Of a stretch of 64,000 nucleotides of DNA, positions 11,620 through 21,990 are shown in pieces (within the stretch, counting starts at the first letter, position 1; every line of letters begins with the position of its first letter). The notes under the pieces are model-generated. The model searched no databases and was not told the origin of the DNA. It saw only the letters and a list, made by a program, of their open reading frames with translations. Position numbers and translations under genes: made by a program. The DNA is from Paenibacillus phoenicis. GTDB taxonomy: Bacteria > Bacillota > Bacilli > Paenibacillales > Paenibacillaceae. The stretch lies in contig NZ_JAYERP010000001.1 of assembly GCF_034718895.1 (NCBI RefSeq), forward strand, positions 3,977,001-4,041,000, given 5' to 3'.

Positions 11620-11647
11620 AGGCTTGCCTCAGGCAAGCCTTTTTTTG
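11620..11647 (+). terminator. Intrinsic terminator between convergent genes
   Basis: A perfect 9-bp stem (aggcttgcc / ggcaagcct, 3-base loop) is followed by a long T run, 14 bases after the acyltransferase-like gene. A flanking A-rich side lets it act in part for the opposite strand. Confidence 0.85.
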
Positions 11648-11659
11648 TGTGATTCTTTG

Positions 11660-13300
11660 CTAGCCGACTGAGACAGGCTCTTTGGTAGGTTCCGCCGGAA
11701 CGGAAGTCTCTTGATCTTGAATCGTCTTCGCTTCCGGGTTGGTCGAACTCGAAGAAGGTTCGTGTGATTCTGAAGTGGACCCGGACGACACCGTTGCTGG
11801 TTGAGGAGTGATGTCCTGCGTCGTATCCCCTGCGGCCGTCGCCGATAGGGTGAGAATCAAGTTGTCGAGATCTTGATAGTGTCTCACGATCTCGTGAATT
11901 TTGCTGTCCTGCGCTTCGATGCCCGCCAGAATTTGCTGCGCGGCGCTCATGTTGTGCTCGGTGCTCTCAGCTAGCTCCATAATTTCTGTCATAATGCTGG
12001 TGTACTGGTCCTGCATCTGCCGTACCGAGCGATCGACTTCGCCAGAGTGCTCATTCACCGTGCGGGCATTGTCAGACACTTTGCCCATGTAGCTTTGGAC
12101 TTCTTGGGCTTCTTCCTGCCCGGAATGAACCGCAGTGGAGCCAAGTGTGATCTGTTCAGCAACGTTGTTGATTTGCCCAATGACGTCCGCCAGAATATCG
12201 TTAATCCGCTGGGTGGCCTGCTGTGAGTTCTCGGCAAGCTTGCGGATTTCCAAGGAGACCACGGCGAAGCCTTTGCCATGCTCTCCGGCATGAGCGGCTT
12301 CAATTGCGGCATTCATCGCCAGCAGGTTTGTTTGCGCAGAGATACCATGGATCGTATCGACAATTTGGCTGACTTGCTCATTTTGGTCCCGAAGCTTCTG
12401 CATTTGGGTGACGGTGTCGGTAATGATTTGCTGCAAATGTTGAATATGTACGGATAAGGCGTTCATCTTCGCTCCGGCGGCTTCTGTATTATGCAGCATG
12501 TCTGATGACAGCTCTTGAAGCCGGGCTGAGATCTCGGCTGTCACCTCTACGGCTCCGCCAACCTCCTGCACCGATTGGGTTGTAGATTGCAGCCCCAGCG
12601 TCTGCCGTTCCAAGGTCGAGGAGACGCTGCCAAAGGTCGTCGTAATTTCTTTGGAGATGGACCCCGTGACGGTTACGTTCTCCCGCAACTGAGTGCTTAG
12701 ACGTCCCAGCACGTCCAGTGAAGCTTGCAGTTTCGAAAGCAGCTCGTCACTGCGGCGTTTTGCCTCCATCGTATCCTGCTGCTGAGATAATACATCCTTC
12801 TGCAGACGTTCGCTGAACCGGGCAGCAAAAGCTAAAGCAACTGTCAGAAATGCCAGGAACAGCAGCAGATAGCTCAACGACTCGCGGGGGAATAATTTAT
12901 CGTGGTAGAAGGGAACGTTGAAGAAATAAATCGTAATCCCCATCCCCAATAAGCCAGATAGAATGATCGGCTTGTAGTTCGAATACAACGTCATGATGCC
13001 GATAGATACGTAGACGAGCAAATACGTGCTGACGATCGGATCGGGATCATGATAGATCAGCAGAAAAGTCAACAATGAGGTGATCACGGGAATGACAAAC
13101 ATGACGTAGCGGGTTCCTTTGTTGGCGTAAGTCATGTAGGTTGCGATGGAGCAACAAATTCCGCCGACGATGATCAAGGTATATAGAACTTTGCTGTCCA
13201 CCTGGATCATGATGTCGGTCAGGACGCCAAGGGCGACCATTCCCCATATAATTTTGACGAATAATTTATTACGTCGTTGCAGAATTCGATAATTCTCCAT
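11660..13300 (-). CDS. Methyl-accepting chemotaxis protein with six-helix membrane domain
   Basis: 546 residues. The first ~190 carry six hydrophobic segments with only short loops between them, so there is no large extracellular ligand domain. No HAMP domain is obvious. A coiled coil leads to the signalling domain, with the hairpin tip '[30 protein letters not shown]' type sequence around residues 320-350. The C terminus is a Ser/Thr/Pro-rich tail without a clear CheR/CheB pentapeptide. It probably senses a membrane-linked or intracellular cue and signals through CheW/CheA. It is a single gene. Confidence 0.9.
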   Translation of the reverse strand: MENYRILQRRNKLFVKIIWGMVALGVLTDIMIQVDSKVLYTLIIVGGICCSIATYMTYANKGTRYVMFVIPVITSLLTFLLIYHDPDPIVSTYLLVYVSIGIMTLYSNYKPIILSGLLGMGITIYFFNVPFYHDKLFPRESLSYLLLFLAFLTVALAFAARFSERLQKDVLSQQQDTMEAKRRSDELLSKLQASLDVLGRLSTQLRENVTVTGSISKEITTTFGSVSSTLERQTLGLQSTTQSVQEVGGAVEVTAEISARLQELSSDMLHNTEAAGAKMNALSVHIQHLQQIITDTVTQMQKLRDQNEQVSQIVDTIHGISAQTNLLAMNAAIEAAHAGEHGKGFAVVSLEIRKLAENSQQATQRINDILADVIGQINNVAEQITLGSTAVHSGQEEAQEVQSYMGKVSDNARTVNEHSGEVDRSVRQMQDQYTSIMTEIMELAESTEHNMSAAQQILAGIEAQDSKIHEIVRHYQDLDNLILTLSATAAGDTTQDITPQPATVSSGSTSESHEPSSSSTNPEAKTIQDQETSVPAEPTKEPVSVG

Positions 13301-13536
13301 ACCCTCTCCCTCTCATAATTCATGGAATCCCTACTTTATAATGTCGGTTATTTTTTCATAAAATGAAGGCTTTTTCATGAAAATCAAGCGATTTCACCCA
13401 ATCCCGGGCGAAAACGGATGCCAAACCCGAATTTCGTGTATACTAGGGGATATACACCGTGAGGAAGATCATGGAATCATCATGCAAAATAACACCCCGG
13501 CCCCTGCGGGACGAGCCGGGTTTGAGGTGAAATCAT

Positions 13537-16266
13537 TTGAAAGTAATTACGGAAGAGGAACTGCTCGCTTTTATGCGGGAAACGGCATATAAACCGATGA
13601 CGTACCAGGAGTTGGAGGAGCATTTTGGGATCACCGATGCCGCCGATTTTAAAGAATTTCTGAAAATGCTCAACCGGTTAGAGCAAAATGGACAAATTAT
13701 TCTTACCCGCACTCATCGCTACGGGGTTCCGGAACGAATGGATTTGGTGCGCGGGCGCTTGCAGGCTCATCCCAAGGGCTTTGCATTTCTGATCCCAGAG
13801 GATCGCGATCATCCGGACGTCTACATTCATGCTAATGATTTGAAGAGCGCGATGAACGGCGATACGGTGCTGGTGCGCGTCAGCTCGAAGAGCGCGGGCG
13901 GCGGCAAGCTGGAAGGTGAGGTCGTACGCATCGTGCACCGGGCCATCACGCAGGTGGTAGGCGTCTTCCAGAACAACGAATCGTTTGGCTTTGTGATCCC
14001 GGACGATAAACGGATCAACAAGGATCTGTTTATCCCGCGGGAAGGCTTTGGCGCTGCAGTTGACGGCGAGAAGGTCGTGGCCGAAATCGTGGAGTATCCC
14101 GAGGGACGGTCTGCGGCGGTTGGTCGGGTCATCGAGATTTTAGGTCACAAGGATGACCCGGGCGTCGACATTTTGTCGATCATCCGCAAGCATCAGTTGC
14201 CGGAGGCTTTTCCGGATGACGTGATGGCAGAGGCGCAGGAAGTTCCCGACGTGATCGACGAGGCGGAGATCGTCCGCCAAGGACGGCGGGACTTACGCGA
14301 CAAGGTGATCGTGACGATCGACGGTGAGGATGCGAAGGACCTGGATGATGCCGTAAACGTAGAGCGCCTGCCCAACGGGAATATTAAGCTGGGCGTGCAT
14401 ATCGCCGACGTTGGGTATTACGTGCGGGAGAATTCGAAGCTCGATCAGGAAGCCTATAACCGCGGCTGCAGTGTGTACTTGGTAGACCGCGTTATTCCGA
14501 TGCTGCCGCACCGGTTGTCCAATGGGATTTGCTCGTTGAATCCGAAGGTGGACCGGTTCACGTTGTCCTGTGAGATGGAATTTAACGAGCAGATGAAGGT
14601 CGTGAAGCACGATATTTTCACCAGCGTGATCCGTACGAAGGAGCGAATGACTTACACGAATGTGCGCAAGATCCTGGAGGAGGAAGATCTTGAAGTTACG
14701 GCACGGTATGCGGATCTCGTTGAGACGTTCCAGCTGATGAAGGAGCTGGCGCTGAAGCTGCGGGCGAACCGTATGCGGCGCGGGGCGGTCGACTTCGACT
14801 TCGTGGAATCGAAGGTGATCGTTGATGAGAACGGGAAACCGGTGGATATCGTCAAGCGCGAGCGTTCGATCGCGGAACAGATCATCGAGGAATTTATGCT
14901 GGCCGCGAACGAAACGGTGGCGGAGCATTTTTATTGGCTGAAGGTGCCGTTTATTTATCGGATCCATGAGGATCCGGATCAGGAGAAGTTAATGAACTTC
15001 CTGGCGTTTGTCGCCAACTTCGGCTATACGGTCAAAGGCAGCAAAGGCAACAAGGTGCATCCGCGCGCGTTGCAAACGCTGCTCGAGGATATTCAGGGCA
15101 CGAAGGAGCAGACGGTCATCAGCACGATGATGCTGCGTTCGATGAAGCAGGCGAAGTATGATGCGGAAAGCACCGGGCATTTTGGGCTGGCGGCAGAGTT
15201 CTATACGCACTTCACGTCGCCGATCCGGCGCTATCCGGACTTGGTGATCCACCGGGTTATCCGCGAGGTCATCGAAAGCGGCGGGACGCTGAGCGAAGCG
15301 CGCATGGAGTATTTGGCCAGCCGCATGCAGGATATCGCGCAGCAATCGTCCGAGCGGGAGCGCATCGCCGTGGAGGCGGAGCGCGATACGGAACAGCTGA
15401 AGAAAGCGGAGTTCATGCTGGACAAGGTCGGGGAAGAATTCACCGGCATTATCAGCAGCGTAACCAGCTTTGGCATGTTCGTCGAGCTGGAGAACACGGT
15501 GGAAGGGCTGATCCGGCTTAGTGCGATGACGGATGACTATTACCATTTCCACGAGCAGCATATGGCGCTGATCGGGGAACGGACGTCGAAGATCTATCGG
15601 ATCGGCGACGAAGTGAAAATCCGCGTGGCCCGCGTGAATATGGACGACCATACGATTGATTTTGAGATGGTCGACATGAAGCCGCGGCAGCGCGGGGATT
15701 TCGCGGGCGGGCGCGGCGGCTGGGGCGGCGGCCGGGGCAACAAGGCCGCCAAGGGCAAGGACGCCGGCCGTGGCAAAGCCGGCGGCGGCAAAGGCAAGGG
15801 CGGCCGCGGAGCCGGCAAGCCCGGCCGAGCAGCGGCGGCGGACTTCGTCGCCGCCGATGAGGACGCCGGGGTGGGCACCCCCGGCGGGAAGCGCGGCAAG
15901 CGCGGCGGCGCTGCCAAAGGCAGCGGCGGCATCGCGCTTGGCCGCGCTGAGGCCCGCGCCGACAGCAGCGCGGGCGAGGACACCGGCGCCGCGGCGAGCG
16001 CGCCGGCGCCGATGTTTGGCTTCGGCTCCGGCAAGGGAGGCTATGCCTCCGGGACGGTCGCCGTCGCCCGCGATGCCGGCCCTGGTTACCGCACCGGCGA
16101 GGGCAAGAGCTCGCGGCGGAAGAAGACGTCCGCGAGCGGGATCTTCATCGGCGCCCGCGACGAGGGCGCCGGGGATGCCGCCCCAAGCCGCAAGCGGGGC
16201 GGAGGCAAGGGCAAGAGCGGCGGCGGGAACGCCACCGCCGCGTTTGTGCGCAAGAAGAAAAAGTAA
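13537..16266 (+). CDS. rnr: Ribonuclease R with long basic low-complexity C-terminal tail
   Basis: 3'-5' exoribonuclease of the RNB family that degrades structured RNA and works with tmRNA-SmpB. The order is winged helix (1-65), cold-shock domains (70-230), RNB catalytic domain with '[19 protein letters not shown]' metal-binding aspartates, 'RYPDLVIHR', and the S1 domain ('[24 protein letters not shown]') ending near residue 720. After that come ~180 residues rich in Gly, Lys, Arg and Ala. The 909-residue length exceeds the usual 750-800. The start is TTG with GAGGTG 7 bases before. GC content rises sharply in the tail. A terminator follows. Confidence 0.95.
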   Translation: MKVITEEELLAFMRETAYKPMTYQELEEHFGITDAADFKEFLKMLNRLEQNGQIILTRTHRYGVPERMDLVRGRLQAHPKGFAFLIPEDRDHPDVYIHANDLKSAMNGDTVLVRVSSKSAGGGKLEGEVVRIVHRAITQVVGVFQNNESFGFVIPDDKRINKDLFIPREGFGAAVDGEKVVAEIVEYPEGRSAAVGRVIEILGHKDDPGVDILSIIRKHQLPEAFPDDVMAEAQEVPDVIDEAEIVRQGRRDLRDKVIVTIDGEDAKDLDDAVNVERLPNGNIKLGVHIADVGYYVRENSKLDQEAYNRGCSVYLVDRVIPMLPHRLSNGICSLNPKVDRFTLSCEMEFNEQMKVVKHDIFTSVIRTKERMTYTNVRKILEEEDLEVTARYADLVETFQLMKELALKLRANRMRRGAVDFDFVESKVIVDENGKPVDIVKRERSIAEQIIEEFMLAANETVAEHFYWLKVPFIYRIHEDPDQEKLMNFLAFVANFGYTVKGSKGNKVHPRALQTLLEDIQGTKEQTVISTMMLRSMKQAKYDAESTGHFGLAAEFYTHFTSPIRRYPDLVIHRVIREVIESGGTLSEARMEYLASRMQDIAQQSSERERIAVEAERDTEQLKKAEFMLDKVGEEFTGIISSVTSFGMFVELENTVEGLIRLSAMTDDYYHFHEQHMALIGERTSKIYRIGDEVKIRVARVNMDDHTIDFEMVDMKPRQRGDFAGGRGGWGGGRGNKAAKGKDAGRGKAGGGKGKGGRGAGKPGRAAAADFVAADEDAGVGTPGGKRGKRGGAAKGSGGIALGRAEARADSSAGEDTGAAASAPAPMFGFGSGKGGYASGTVAVARDAGPGYRTGEGKSSRRKKTSASGIFIGARDEGAGDAAPSRKRGGGKGKSGGGNATAAFVRKKKK

Positions 16267-16295
16267 ACACGTTTCCAGATTATCGATTTGGAGCT

Positions 16296-16324
16296 AAAGA
16301 CACCGATGGCGGTGTCTTTTTTTT
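16296..16324 (+). terminator. Intrinsic terminator of rnr
   Basis: Stem aaagacaccg / cggtgtcttt with a 4-base loop (atgg) and a run of eight or more T residues, 30 bases after rnr. Confidence 0.9.
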
Positions 16325-16389
16325 GCTTGCTTATTGTCCTTCTATAAGGGAGCGAGGAAAATCACAATGTTGTACAATTCGCATGCTAG

Positions 16390-16437
16390 AAATTGGGATG
16401 AAAACGCGTACATTTTCCGGATGCGGGATGATAAGAT
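16390..16437 (+). promoter_or_regulatory. cre-like element and promoter region, copy 1 (PTS operon)
   Basis: Bases 16390-16414 are identical over 25 bp to 22961-22985. The core TGAAAACGCGTACA (16399-16412) matches the CcpA cre consensus at all but one defined position. Thirteen bases after the repeat lies ATGATAAGATGAT, and the second copy has ATGATATGATGA at the same distance, so repeat and probable -10 region form one conserved module. CcpA control is inferred from the motif. Confidence 0.65.
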
Positions 16438-16494
16438 GATTTTGGGCGAAAGAGGCTGATTCCACCACCAGCTACTTGGAGAAAGGAGGAGAAT

Positions 16495-18588
16495 ATGGAG
16501 CTTGATGCGAGAAGCAGTCAACTGTTGCGTGAGCTGTTGACCAATCCCGGAATCAAGAACAAGGATCTGGAGCATAAGTACGGCTTAAGCCGAAGGCAGG
16601 TGGAGTACAGCCTGAGCAAAATCAATGATTGGCTCAAAGCCAATTATTTGCCGGAAATCAAGAGAAGCAGGACCGGGCAATTTCTGATCGGCAAGGCGCT
16701 GTTTACCGCGCTGTCGATGGACCGGGAGCGGAACACGAAGGGCAACTACAATTTGTCCGCGGAAGAACGCGCCAATCTGATTATTTTGATGATGCTGAGC
16801 AAAAACGAAGAATTGTCGCTGTTTCATTTTACGCATGCTCTCGGTGTGAGCAAAAATACGATTCTCCGCGACTTGAAAAATGCGCAGGATGCCATAAGCC
16901 CGCTGCATTTAGAGATCAAATACTCCAGAATGCACGGCTACTACATCGAGGGAAATGAGTTTAACCAGCGGCAGGCCCTGATCGACATCGTCCACAAAAC
17001 GCTGGAAACGTATGGCGGAGAGAACTGGCTCAGGGAGCTTGCCGGAGCCGCTCCTTCCCAAGTCGCCGCCCTTCGCCGCAAAATCGAAGCGGTGGAAAGC
17101 AAGCTGAACCTGAAATTCACCGACGAAAAGCTGGAGTCCATGCCCTATATTTTGCTGTTGCTGCTCAGAAGAGTGAAGCAGGGGCGAGTTGTCGAGGGGT
17201 TCCATATTCACTATGATGAACTGTCCGATACCAAGGAGTACAGGGCCGTGGAAGAACTGCTCAGCGAGCTTGAGCCCATTCCGATGGAAGAGAGAATGTT
17301 CATTACGCTACATCTGCTTACGACCAACATCTCTTCCACCGATTATTTGTCCGACGATACGTTGCCGGAGCTAAACCGGGCGTTGTCCGAGATGCTGTCC
17401 CAGTTCGAGCGTAACGCCTGTGTCACGCTGCAGGACAAGGAGCAGTTGCACAACAAAATTTTGCTGCACCTGAAGCCGGCCTATTACCGGATCAAATACC
17501 GTCTCTCCATTACGAATCCGCTGCAGGAATCGGTCAGCAAGGAGTTCAAGGAACTGCATCATCTGGTCAAAAAATCTTGCGGCCCTCTCGTGGAACTGAT
17601 TGGCGCCGAAATACCGGAGAGCGAAACGACTTATTTGACGATGCTGATCGGCGGCTGGTGCACAAGGCAGGGGGACAGCATTCGGCAGAAGATCAGGGCG
17701 CTTGTCGTTTGCCCCAAGGGCGTGTGTGTCTCCAGGCTATTGGAGAGCACTTTGCGCGAACTGTTCCCGGAATTCGTCTTTTTCGATGCGCTGTCCGTCC
17801 GCGAGTTCCACAATTACGCGCTGGAGTACGATGTCGTGTTCTCCACCGTTTATTTGCCGACCGACAAGAAGCTGTTTCTCATTAAGACATTTCTCGGGAA
17901 AGAGGACAGATACAGACTGCGCAAGCAGGTGATGGAGGAGCTCCACGGTTATGTTCCTTCCGAGTTCAACATGGACAGAATCATGGAGATCATCGGAAAA
18001 TATGCCGTTATCCAAAACAGCCAGTCTCTGCTCCTGGAGCTTAGGCAGTATCTCATGCCTGAACGCGAGCCAAGGAACAACCCCTTTATGGCCCCGGAGA
18101 TGCCGGACTTAAGCGATCTAATTGTTCCAGATACGATCACGCTGGCCAGATGCGCAAAATCTTGGGAGGAAGCCGTCCGTATGGCCGCGGAGCCGCTGCT
18201 TCGCCGCGGCAGCATCACTGCGGGCTATGTGCAGGCTATGTTGGAAGCCAGTGAGAGCAGGGATCCTTACATTATCATCGGCCATCAAGTGGCCATCCCG
18301 CACGCCGATCCCGAATGCGGAGTCCATGAAGTGTCCATGAGCCTGCTGCGTCTGGAGGAACCGGTATGTTACGCGGAAGGGTACATGATCCATGTCATTG
18401 TGGTCATTGCCGCCAAGGATAAGTACCGGCATCTGCGCTCCTTGAACCAACTGATGAAGCTTGCCGGCAACCAAGAGGAGGTGATGGCCTTGATTGAAGC
18501 GGATACGCCCGAGAAAATCCACGAAATCGCCGCCGCATTTTCCATAGATGAAGAGAGAGGGATCGTACATGAGTACCGAATGGCTTGA
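16495..18588 (+). CDS. PRD-containing transcriptional activator with EIIB- and EIIA-like domains (MtlR/LicR type)
   Basis: 697 residues. Two N-terminal helix-turn-helix regions (about 1-60 and 85-140, 'HALGVSKNTILRDLKNA') are followed by two PTS regulation domains (about 190-400), an EIIB-like domain (about 405-490, 'CPKGVCVSRLLE') and an EIIA-like domain (about 545-690, with the probable phosphorylation site in 'VAIPHADPE'). Such regulators are phosphorylated by HPr and EII components and activate cognate PTS operons. It heads the cluster and overlaps the EIIA gene by 20 bases. A cre-like repeat upstream suggests extra carbon catabolite control. Confidence 0.88.
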   Translation: MELDARSSQLLRELLTNPGIKNKDLEHKYGLSRRQVEYSLSKINDWLKANYLPEIKRSRTGQFLIGKALFTALSMDRERNTKGNYNLSAEERANLIILMMLSKNEELSLFHFTHALGVSKNTILRDLKNAQDAISPLHLEIKYSRMHGYYIEGNEFNQRQALIDIVHKTLETYGGENWLRELAGAAPSQVAALRRKIEAVESKLNLKFTDEKLESMPYILLLLLRRVKQGRVVEGFHIHYDELSDTKEYRAVEELLSELEPIPMEERMFITLHLLTTNISSTDYLSDDTLPELNRALSEMLSQFERNACVTLQDKEQLHNKILLHLKPAYYRIKYRLSITNPLQESVSKEFKELHHLVKKSCGPLVELIGAEIPESETTYLTMLIGGWCTRQGDSIRQKIRALVVCPKGVCVSRLLESTLRELFPEFVFFDALSVREFHNYALEYDVVFSTVYLPTDKKLFLIKTFLGKEDRYRLRKQVMEELHGYVPSEFNMDRIMEIIGKYAVIQNSQSLLLELRQYLMPEREPRNNPFMAPEMPDLSDLIVPDTITLARCAKSWEEAVRMAAEPLLRRGSITAGYVQAMLEASESRDPYIIIGHQVAIPHADPECGVHEVSMSLLRLEEPVCYAEGYMIHVIVVIAAKDKYRHLRSLNQLMKLAGNQEEVMALIEADTPEKIHEIAAAFSIDEERGIVHEYRMA

Positions 18589-19063
18589 GGAATCTTTCAT
18601 TTTGCTTGGCTTGGAGGGAGACAGCAAGGAAGAAGTGTTAAGCGAAATGGCCGGCAATCTGCTGGCCCACGGTGTTGTGAAGGAGAGCTACATCCGGGCG
18701 ATCATCGAACGCGAGCAGACCTTTCCCACCGGGCTTCCGACCGTGTCCTGCTCCGTCGCCATTCCCCATACCGATATCGAGCATGTGAACCGCAAGGCGA
18801 TCAGCATCGGCATTTTAAAGCGGCCGGTGGAGTTCGGCATCATGGGCGAAGAGAGCGCGACGACCCCGGTGGAGATCGTATTTATGCTGGCCATGGACCA
18901 GAAGAAATCCCAGCTTAGGCTGCTGACGCGCCTGATGCAAATTATCCAGGACGGACGGATGCTTGATGCGCTTCGCCATGGGGAGAGCGCCGCCGCCGTC
19001 AAAGCATTGATGAACGACAAATTGCAGCCTGAAGAAATCAAGGAGGTCGAATCATATGACTAA
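18569..19063 (+). CDS. PTS EIIA component, fructose/galactitol type
   Basis: Cytosolic phosphocarrier passing phosphate from HPr to EIIB. The ~164-residue product is a PTS_EIIA type-2 domain with active-site histidine in 'SVAIPHTDIEH' near residue 62, and 'VFMLAMDQKKSQLRLLTRLMQII' typical of GatA-like proteins. The ATG at 18569 lies inside the end of the regulator gene; an in-frame ATG at 18548 is less likely because 'agagaggg' precedes the later one. It overlaps the EIIB start by 8 bases. Substrate is inferred from neighbours, not from this sequence. Confidence 0.88.
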   Translation: MSTEWLEESFILLGLEGDSKEEVLSEMAGNLLAHGVVKESYIRAIIEREQTFPTGLPTVSCSVAIPHTDIEHVNRKAISIGILKRPVEFGIMGEESATTPVEIVFMLAMDQKKSQLRLLTRLMQIIQDGRMLDALRHGESAAAVKALMNDKLQPEEIKEVESYD

Positions 19064-19340
19064 AAAGACCATTCTGGTCGCCTGCGGGGCGGGCATCGCC
19101 ACCTCAACCATCGTCACTGAAGCGCTCAAGGAATTGTGCAAGGCCAACCATATCGAGGCCAATTTAGTGCAGTGCAAAATTACCGAAGTGCCCTCGCTGG
19201 CTGAAGGTGCGGACCTGCTCGTCAGCACGACCATCGCCAACAAAGAATATCCATTTCCGGTCATCAACGCAAGAGCGTTTCTGACCGGGATCGGCATCGA
19301 TGAAGTCAAAGCCAAAATTTTGCAGGAACTGTTGAAATAA
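19056..19340 (+). CDS. PTS EIIB component, galactitol family
   Basis: 94 residues. The phosphorylated cysteine is in 'LVACGAGIATSTIV' near residue 10, the P-loop of lactose/galactitol-type EIIB proteins. AAGGAGG lies 8 bases before ATG within the end of the EIIA gene, and the two reading frames overlap by 8 bases. It transfers phosphate to the sugar alcohol bound by EIIC, which follows 28 bases downstream. Confidence 0.9.
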   Translation: MTKKTILVACGAGIATSTIVTEALKELCKANHIEANLVQCKITEVPSLAEGADLLVSTTIANKEYPFPVINARAFLTGIGIDEVKAKILQELLK

Positions 19341-19368
19341 TACATTTTTACATTTTGGGGGGATTGGA

Positions 19369-20631
19369 ATGCAAGATATGGTTGGCGCTTTACGCTCATT
19401 TTTGGATTTAGGTCCGACCGTCATTTTGCCGGTGGCGATCTTTATTCTGGGGATAATCTTCGGGCAGAAGCCGGGCAAGGCTTTCCGTTCCGGTCTGACG
19501 ATCGGCGTAGGGTTTATCGGCATCTCTCTGGTCGTGGATTTGCTGGTTAATAATCTTGGACCGGCGGCGAACGGGATGGTCGAGCGGTTTGGCATCCAGC
19601 TCAACGTGATCGATGTCGGCTGGCCCGGTTCGGCTTCCATCTCGTGGGCTTCGCCGATCGCGCCGTTCATTATCCCGGCAGGGCTATTGGTCAACGTGAT
19701 CATGCTGGTGACGAAAACGACCAAGACGATGAACGTCGATATTTGGAACTTCTGGCATTTCACTTTTACAGGCGCTTGTGTGTATGCGCTTACCCAAAGC
19801 GTCGTTTTAGGTTTGCTGGCTGCGATCATTTTCCAGATTATCGTGCTCAAAATTGCCGACTGGACCGCGCCGATGCTGGAGAGCTATTTCGATTTGCCCG
19901 GCATTTCCGTGCCGACGGGCAGCACCGTATCTTATGCGCCGCTCGGCATTCCGCTGGTGAAGCTGATTCAGAAAATTCCGGGAGTGAGCAAGCTGCATGC
20001 CGATCCGGAAAGCATTCAAAAGCGCTTTGGCGTCTTTGGAGAACCGATTTTCATGGGGCTGGTGCTGGGGATCGCGCTTGGCATTTTGGCCGGGTACAAC
20101 GCGGGCGAGGTGATCAAGGTCGGTATGGCGATGGGCGGCGTAATGTTCCTGATGCCGCGGATGGTCAAAATCTTGATGGAAGGTCTGATGCCGATCTCCG
20201 AATCGGCCCGCGATTTCCTCAAACGCAAGTTCGGCGCCGACAACGTGTACATCGGGCTTGACGCCGCAGTGGCCATCGGCCATCCGTCGGTCATTGCCAC
20301 CGCGCTGATTCTGGTTCCGATTACTGTTGCGCTGGCGGTGTTCCTGCCCGGCAACAAGGTGCTGCCTTTCGTTGATCTGGCCACGATTCCGTTCATTGTA
20401 GCCTTCATCGTCGGCGCGGCCAAAGGCAACATCATCCACTCGGTGATTGCCGGGACCGTGCTCATCGCCTTGTCGCTATATATGGCGACCGACCTGGCGC
20501 CGCTGAATACGCAAATGGCGATAGATGCCCATTTCAACATGCCTGAGGGAACAACGCAAATCTCCAGTATCGACCAGAGCGGGAATCTGATCAACTACGT
20601 CATATATAAAGTGTTTGCCTTGTTTAACTAA
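19369..20631 (+). CDS. PTS EIIC permease, galactitol (Gat) family
   Basis: 420-residue integral membrane transporter with about ten hydrophobic segments from 'TVILPVAIFILGIIFG' to 'IIHSVIAGTVLIALSLYM'. 'GFIGISLVVDLLVNNLGPA' and 'ISWASPIAPFIIPAGLLVN' are typical of the GatC/SgcC family, whose members include galactitol and pentitol (arabitol) permeases. With rpe, rpiB, tkt and a dehydrogenase but no tagatose-bisphosphate aldolase nearby, a pentitol substrate is more likely than galactitol; this is inference. A GGGGGG-type ribosome binding site precedes the ATG. Confidence 0.88.
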   Translation: MQDMVGALRSFLDLGPTVILPVAIFILGIIFGQKPGKAFRSGLTIGVGFIGISLVVDLLVNNLGPAANGMVERFGIQLNVIDVGWPGSASISWASPIAPFIIPAGLLVNVIMLVTKTTKTMNVDIWNFWHFTFTGACVYALTQSVVLGLLAAIIFQIIVLKIADWTAPMLESYFDLPGISVPTGSTVSYAPLGIPLVKLIQKIPGVSKLHADPESIQKRFGVFGEPIFMGLVLGIALGILAGYNAGEVIKVGMAMGGVMFLMPRMVKILMEGLMPISESARDFLKRKFGADNVYIGLDAAVAIGHPSVIATALILVPITVALAVFLPGNKVLPFVDLATIPFIVAFIVGAAKGNIIHSVIAGTVLIALSLYMATDLAPLNTQMAIDAHFNMPEGTTQISSIDQSGNLINYVIYKVFALFN

Positions 20632-20656
20632 GGGCGGCAAACAACTGCATTCCAGA

Positions 20657-20684
20657 GCTAATATAAGCTGGCACTTATATTAGC
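20657..20684 (+). other. Hairpin after the EIIC gene
   Basis: An 11-bp perfect stem (gctaatataag / cttatattagc) with a 6-base loop lies 26 bases after the EIIC stop. It is AT-rich and lacks a T tract, so a processing or stability element is more likely than a terminator. Confidence 0.5.
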
Positions 20685-20727
20685 CCGTGTGAAACAACAG
20701 TCTTTGCATCCGGATGGCTTGGACAAC

Positions 20728-20795
20728 AAACGGCCTGTTTTTCAAATAAGCTCACCCCGAACAGACGGGAAACGGGCCGTTTATGACCTTTTTTG
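20728..20795 (+). terminator. Probable internal terminator or attenuator before the dehydrogenase gene
   Basis: A 13-bp stem with a single G-U pair (aaacggcctgttt 20728-20740, aaacgggccgttt 20770-20782, 29-base loop) is followed by 'atgacctttttt'. It would separate the EII genes from the metabolic genes and allow differential expression. Confidence 0.55.
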
Positions 20796-20922
20796 GGGGC
20801 TGCAAAGCTGCCGAATAAACGCGGAAAACCGATCCTTACATCCGCGCTTATTCTTCCTCATTATACCTTATGCAGGCAGCGGCGCACCACCAAATAAATA
20901 GATACAAATTGGAGGGGCGAAG

Positions 20923-21954
20923 ATGAAAGCATTGGTTAAAAAGGAGCTTGGATTTGGAAACCTGGAGGTCATGGAGGTCGAGGAACCGCAGATCGGGCCG
21001 GATCAGGTCAAAATTGAGGTGAAGTATGCCGGCGTGTGCGGAACGGATCTGCATACCTATGAAGGCAAGTATAAAGTCAAGGCGCCCGTTACCCTGGGCC
21101 ATGAGTTTTCCGGCCAGGTGGTAGAGGTGGGAGCGAACGTAGAGGGAATCCAGGTCGGGGACCGCGTCACTTCGGAAACGACCTTTTTCATTTGCGGGGA
21201 GTGCAGGTATTGTAAATCACGGCAATACAATCTGTGCGCAAGCCGCAGAGGGCTGGGAACCCAGCAAAACGGAGGTTTCGCCAAATATGTCGTCGCCCGC
21301 AAAGAAAGCGTGCATAAGCTGCCGGACAACGTGGATTATTTGTCGGCTGCCCTGACCGAGCCTCTTGCTTGCGCGCATCATGCCGTTTCCAAGGCCGGCA
21401 TTAAGGAAGGCGAGGTCGTTGTGGTGCTAGGCCCGGGACCGATCGGGCTCTTGACGGCGCAGATCGCCAAAAGCCTGGGCGCAACTGTGATCATTACCGG
21501 GCTCAGCAAAGATAAGGTCCGTCTCGAAAAGGCGCTTGAACTGGGGATCGACTATGCTGTGAACATCCAAAACGAGGACTTAAAGGAGCTGGCTAACGGG
21601 CTGACGAACGGATACGGCGCGGATGTTGTGCTGGAATGCACCGGCGCGGTGCCGGCTGTTGCGATGGGACTGGACGTTCTGGCCAAACAAGGGCGTTATG
21701 TGCAGGTGGGCATATTCGCATCGCCGGAAATCCCGGTTGATTTTGAGAAAATTATCCAGAAGGAAATCAGCGTCATCGGCTGCCGCAGCCAGAATCCGTT
21801 CGATTGGGAGCCTTCCCTGCGGCTTATGAACGAACAGCGCGTCAACGCGAAAGCGCTGGTGACGCACAAATTCCCTATAACGGAATGGGCAGAAGCGTTT
21901 AAGCTGATGAGAAACGGCGAGGCGATCAAGGTTGTTCTGACCCCCGTTTCTTAA
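20923..21954 (+). CDS. Zinc-dependent medium-chain polyol(-phosphate) dehydrogenase, GatD/sorbitol dehydrogenase-like
   Basis: 343-residue MDR enzyme, cytosolic, NAD(P)-dependent. Catalytic zinc ligands are visible in 'AGVCGTDLHTYEGKY' (Cys38) and 'TLGHEFSG' (His/Glu); the structural zinc loop is 'CGECRYCKSRQYNLC'; the Rossmann motif is 'VLGPGPIGLLTAQIAK'. Directly after a PTS, it should oxidise the imported polyol phosphate to a ketose phosphate, for example a pentitol phosphate to xylulose- or ribulose-5-phosphate, which Rpe, RpiB and transketolase next door could process. The chemistry fits the family; the substrate is inferred from context. Confidence 0.85.
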   Translation: MKALVKKELGFGNLEVMEVEEPQIGPDQVKIEVKYAGVCGTDLHTYEGKYKVKAPVTLGHEFSGQVVEVGANVEGIQVGDRVTSETTFFICGECRYCKSRQYNLCASRRGLGTQQNGGFAKYVVARKESVHKLPDNVDYLSAALTEPLACAHHAVSKAGIKEGEVVVVLGPGPIGLLTAQIAKSLGATVIITGLSKDKVRLEKALELGIDYAVNIQNEDLKELANGLTNGYGADVVLECTGAVPAVAMGLDVLAKQGRYVQVGIFASPEIPVDFEKIIQKEISVIGCRSQNPFDWEPSLRLMNEQRVNAKALVTHKFPITEWAEAFKLMRNGEAIKVVLTPVS

Positions 21955-21990
21955 AGCAGGGGCTTCAATTTAGCGGAAGCGGGTGATTGT

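Noticed and set aside
13678..15651. Long minus-strand frames within rnr, tkt, gpmI and the glycolytic genes.
   Set aside because: They mirror strongly biased codons of the real genes, lack ribosome binding sites and contain no recognisable domains.
15594..16297. Pro/Ala/Arg-rich alternative frames over the rnr tail as separate genes.
   Set aside because: They result from extreme GC composition; only the RNase R frame continues from a conserved domain.
16390..16420. The 25-bp repeat as a sigma-54 (-24/-12) promoter because it contains TTGGG and GC.
   Set aside because: The GG to GC distance is 8-9 rather than 10 bases and the TGGCAC/TTGCW context is absent; a cre-like site fits better.
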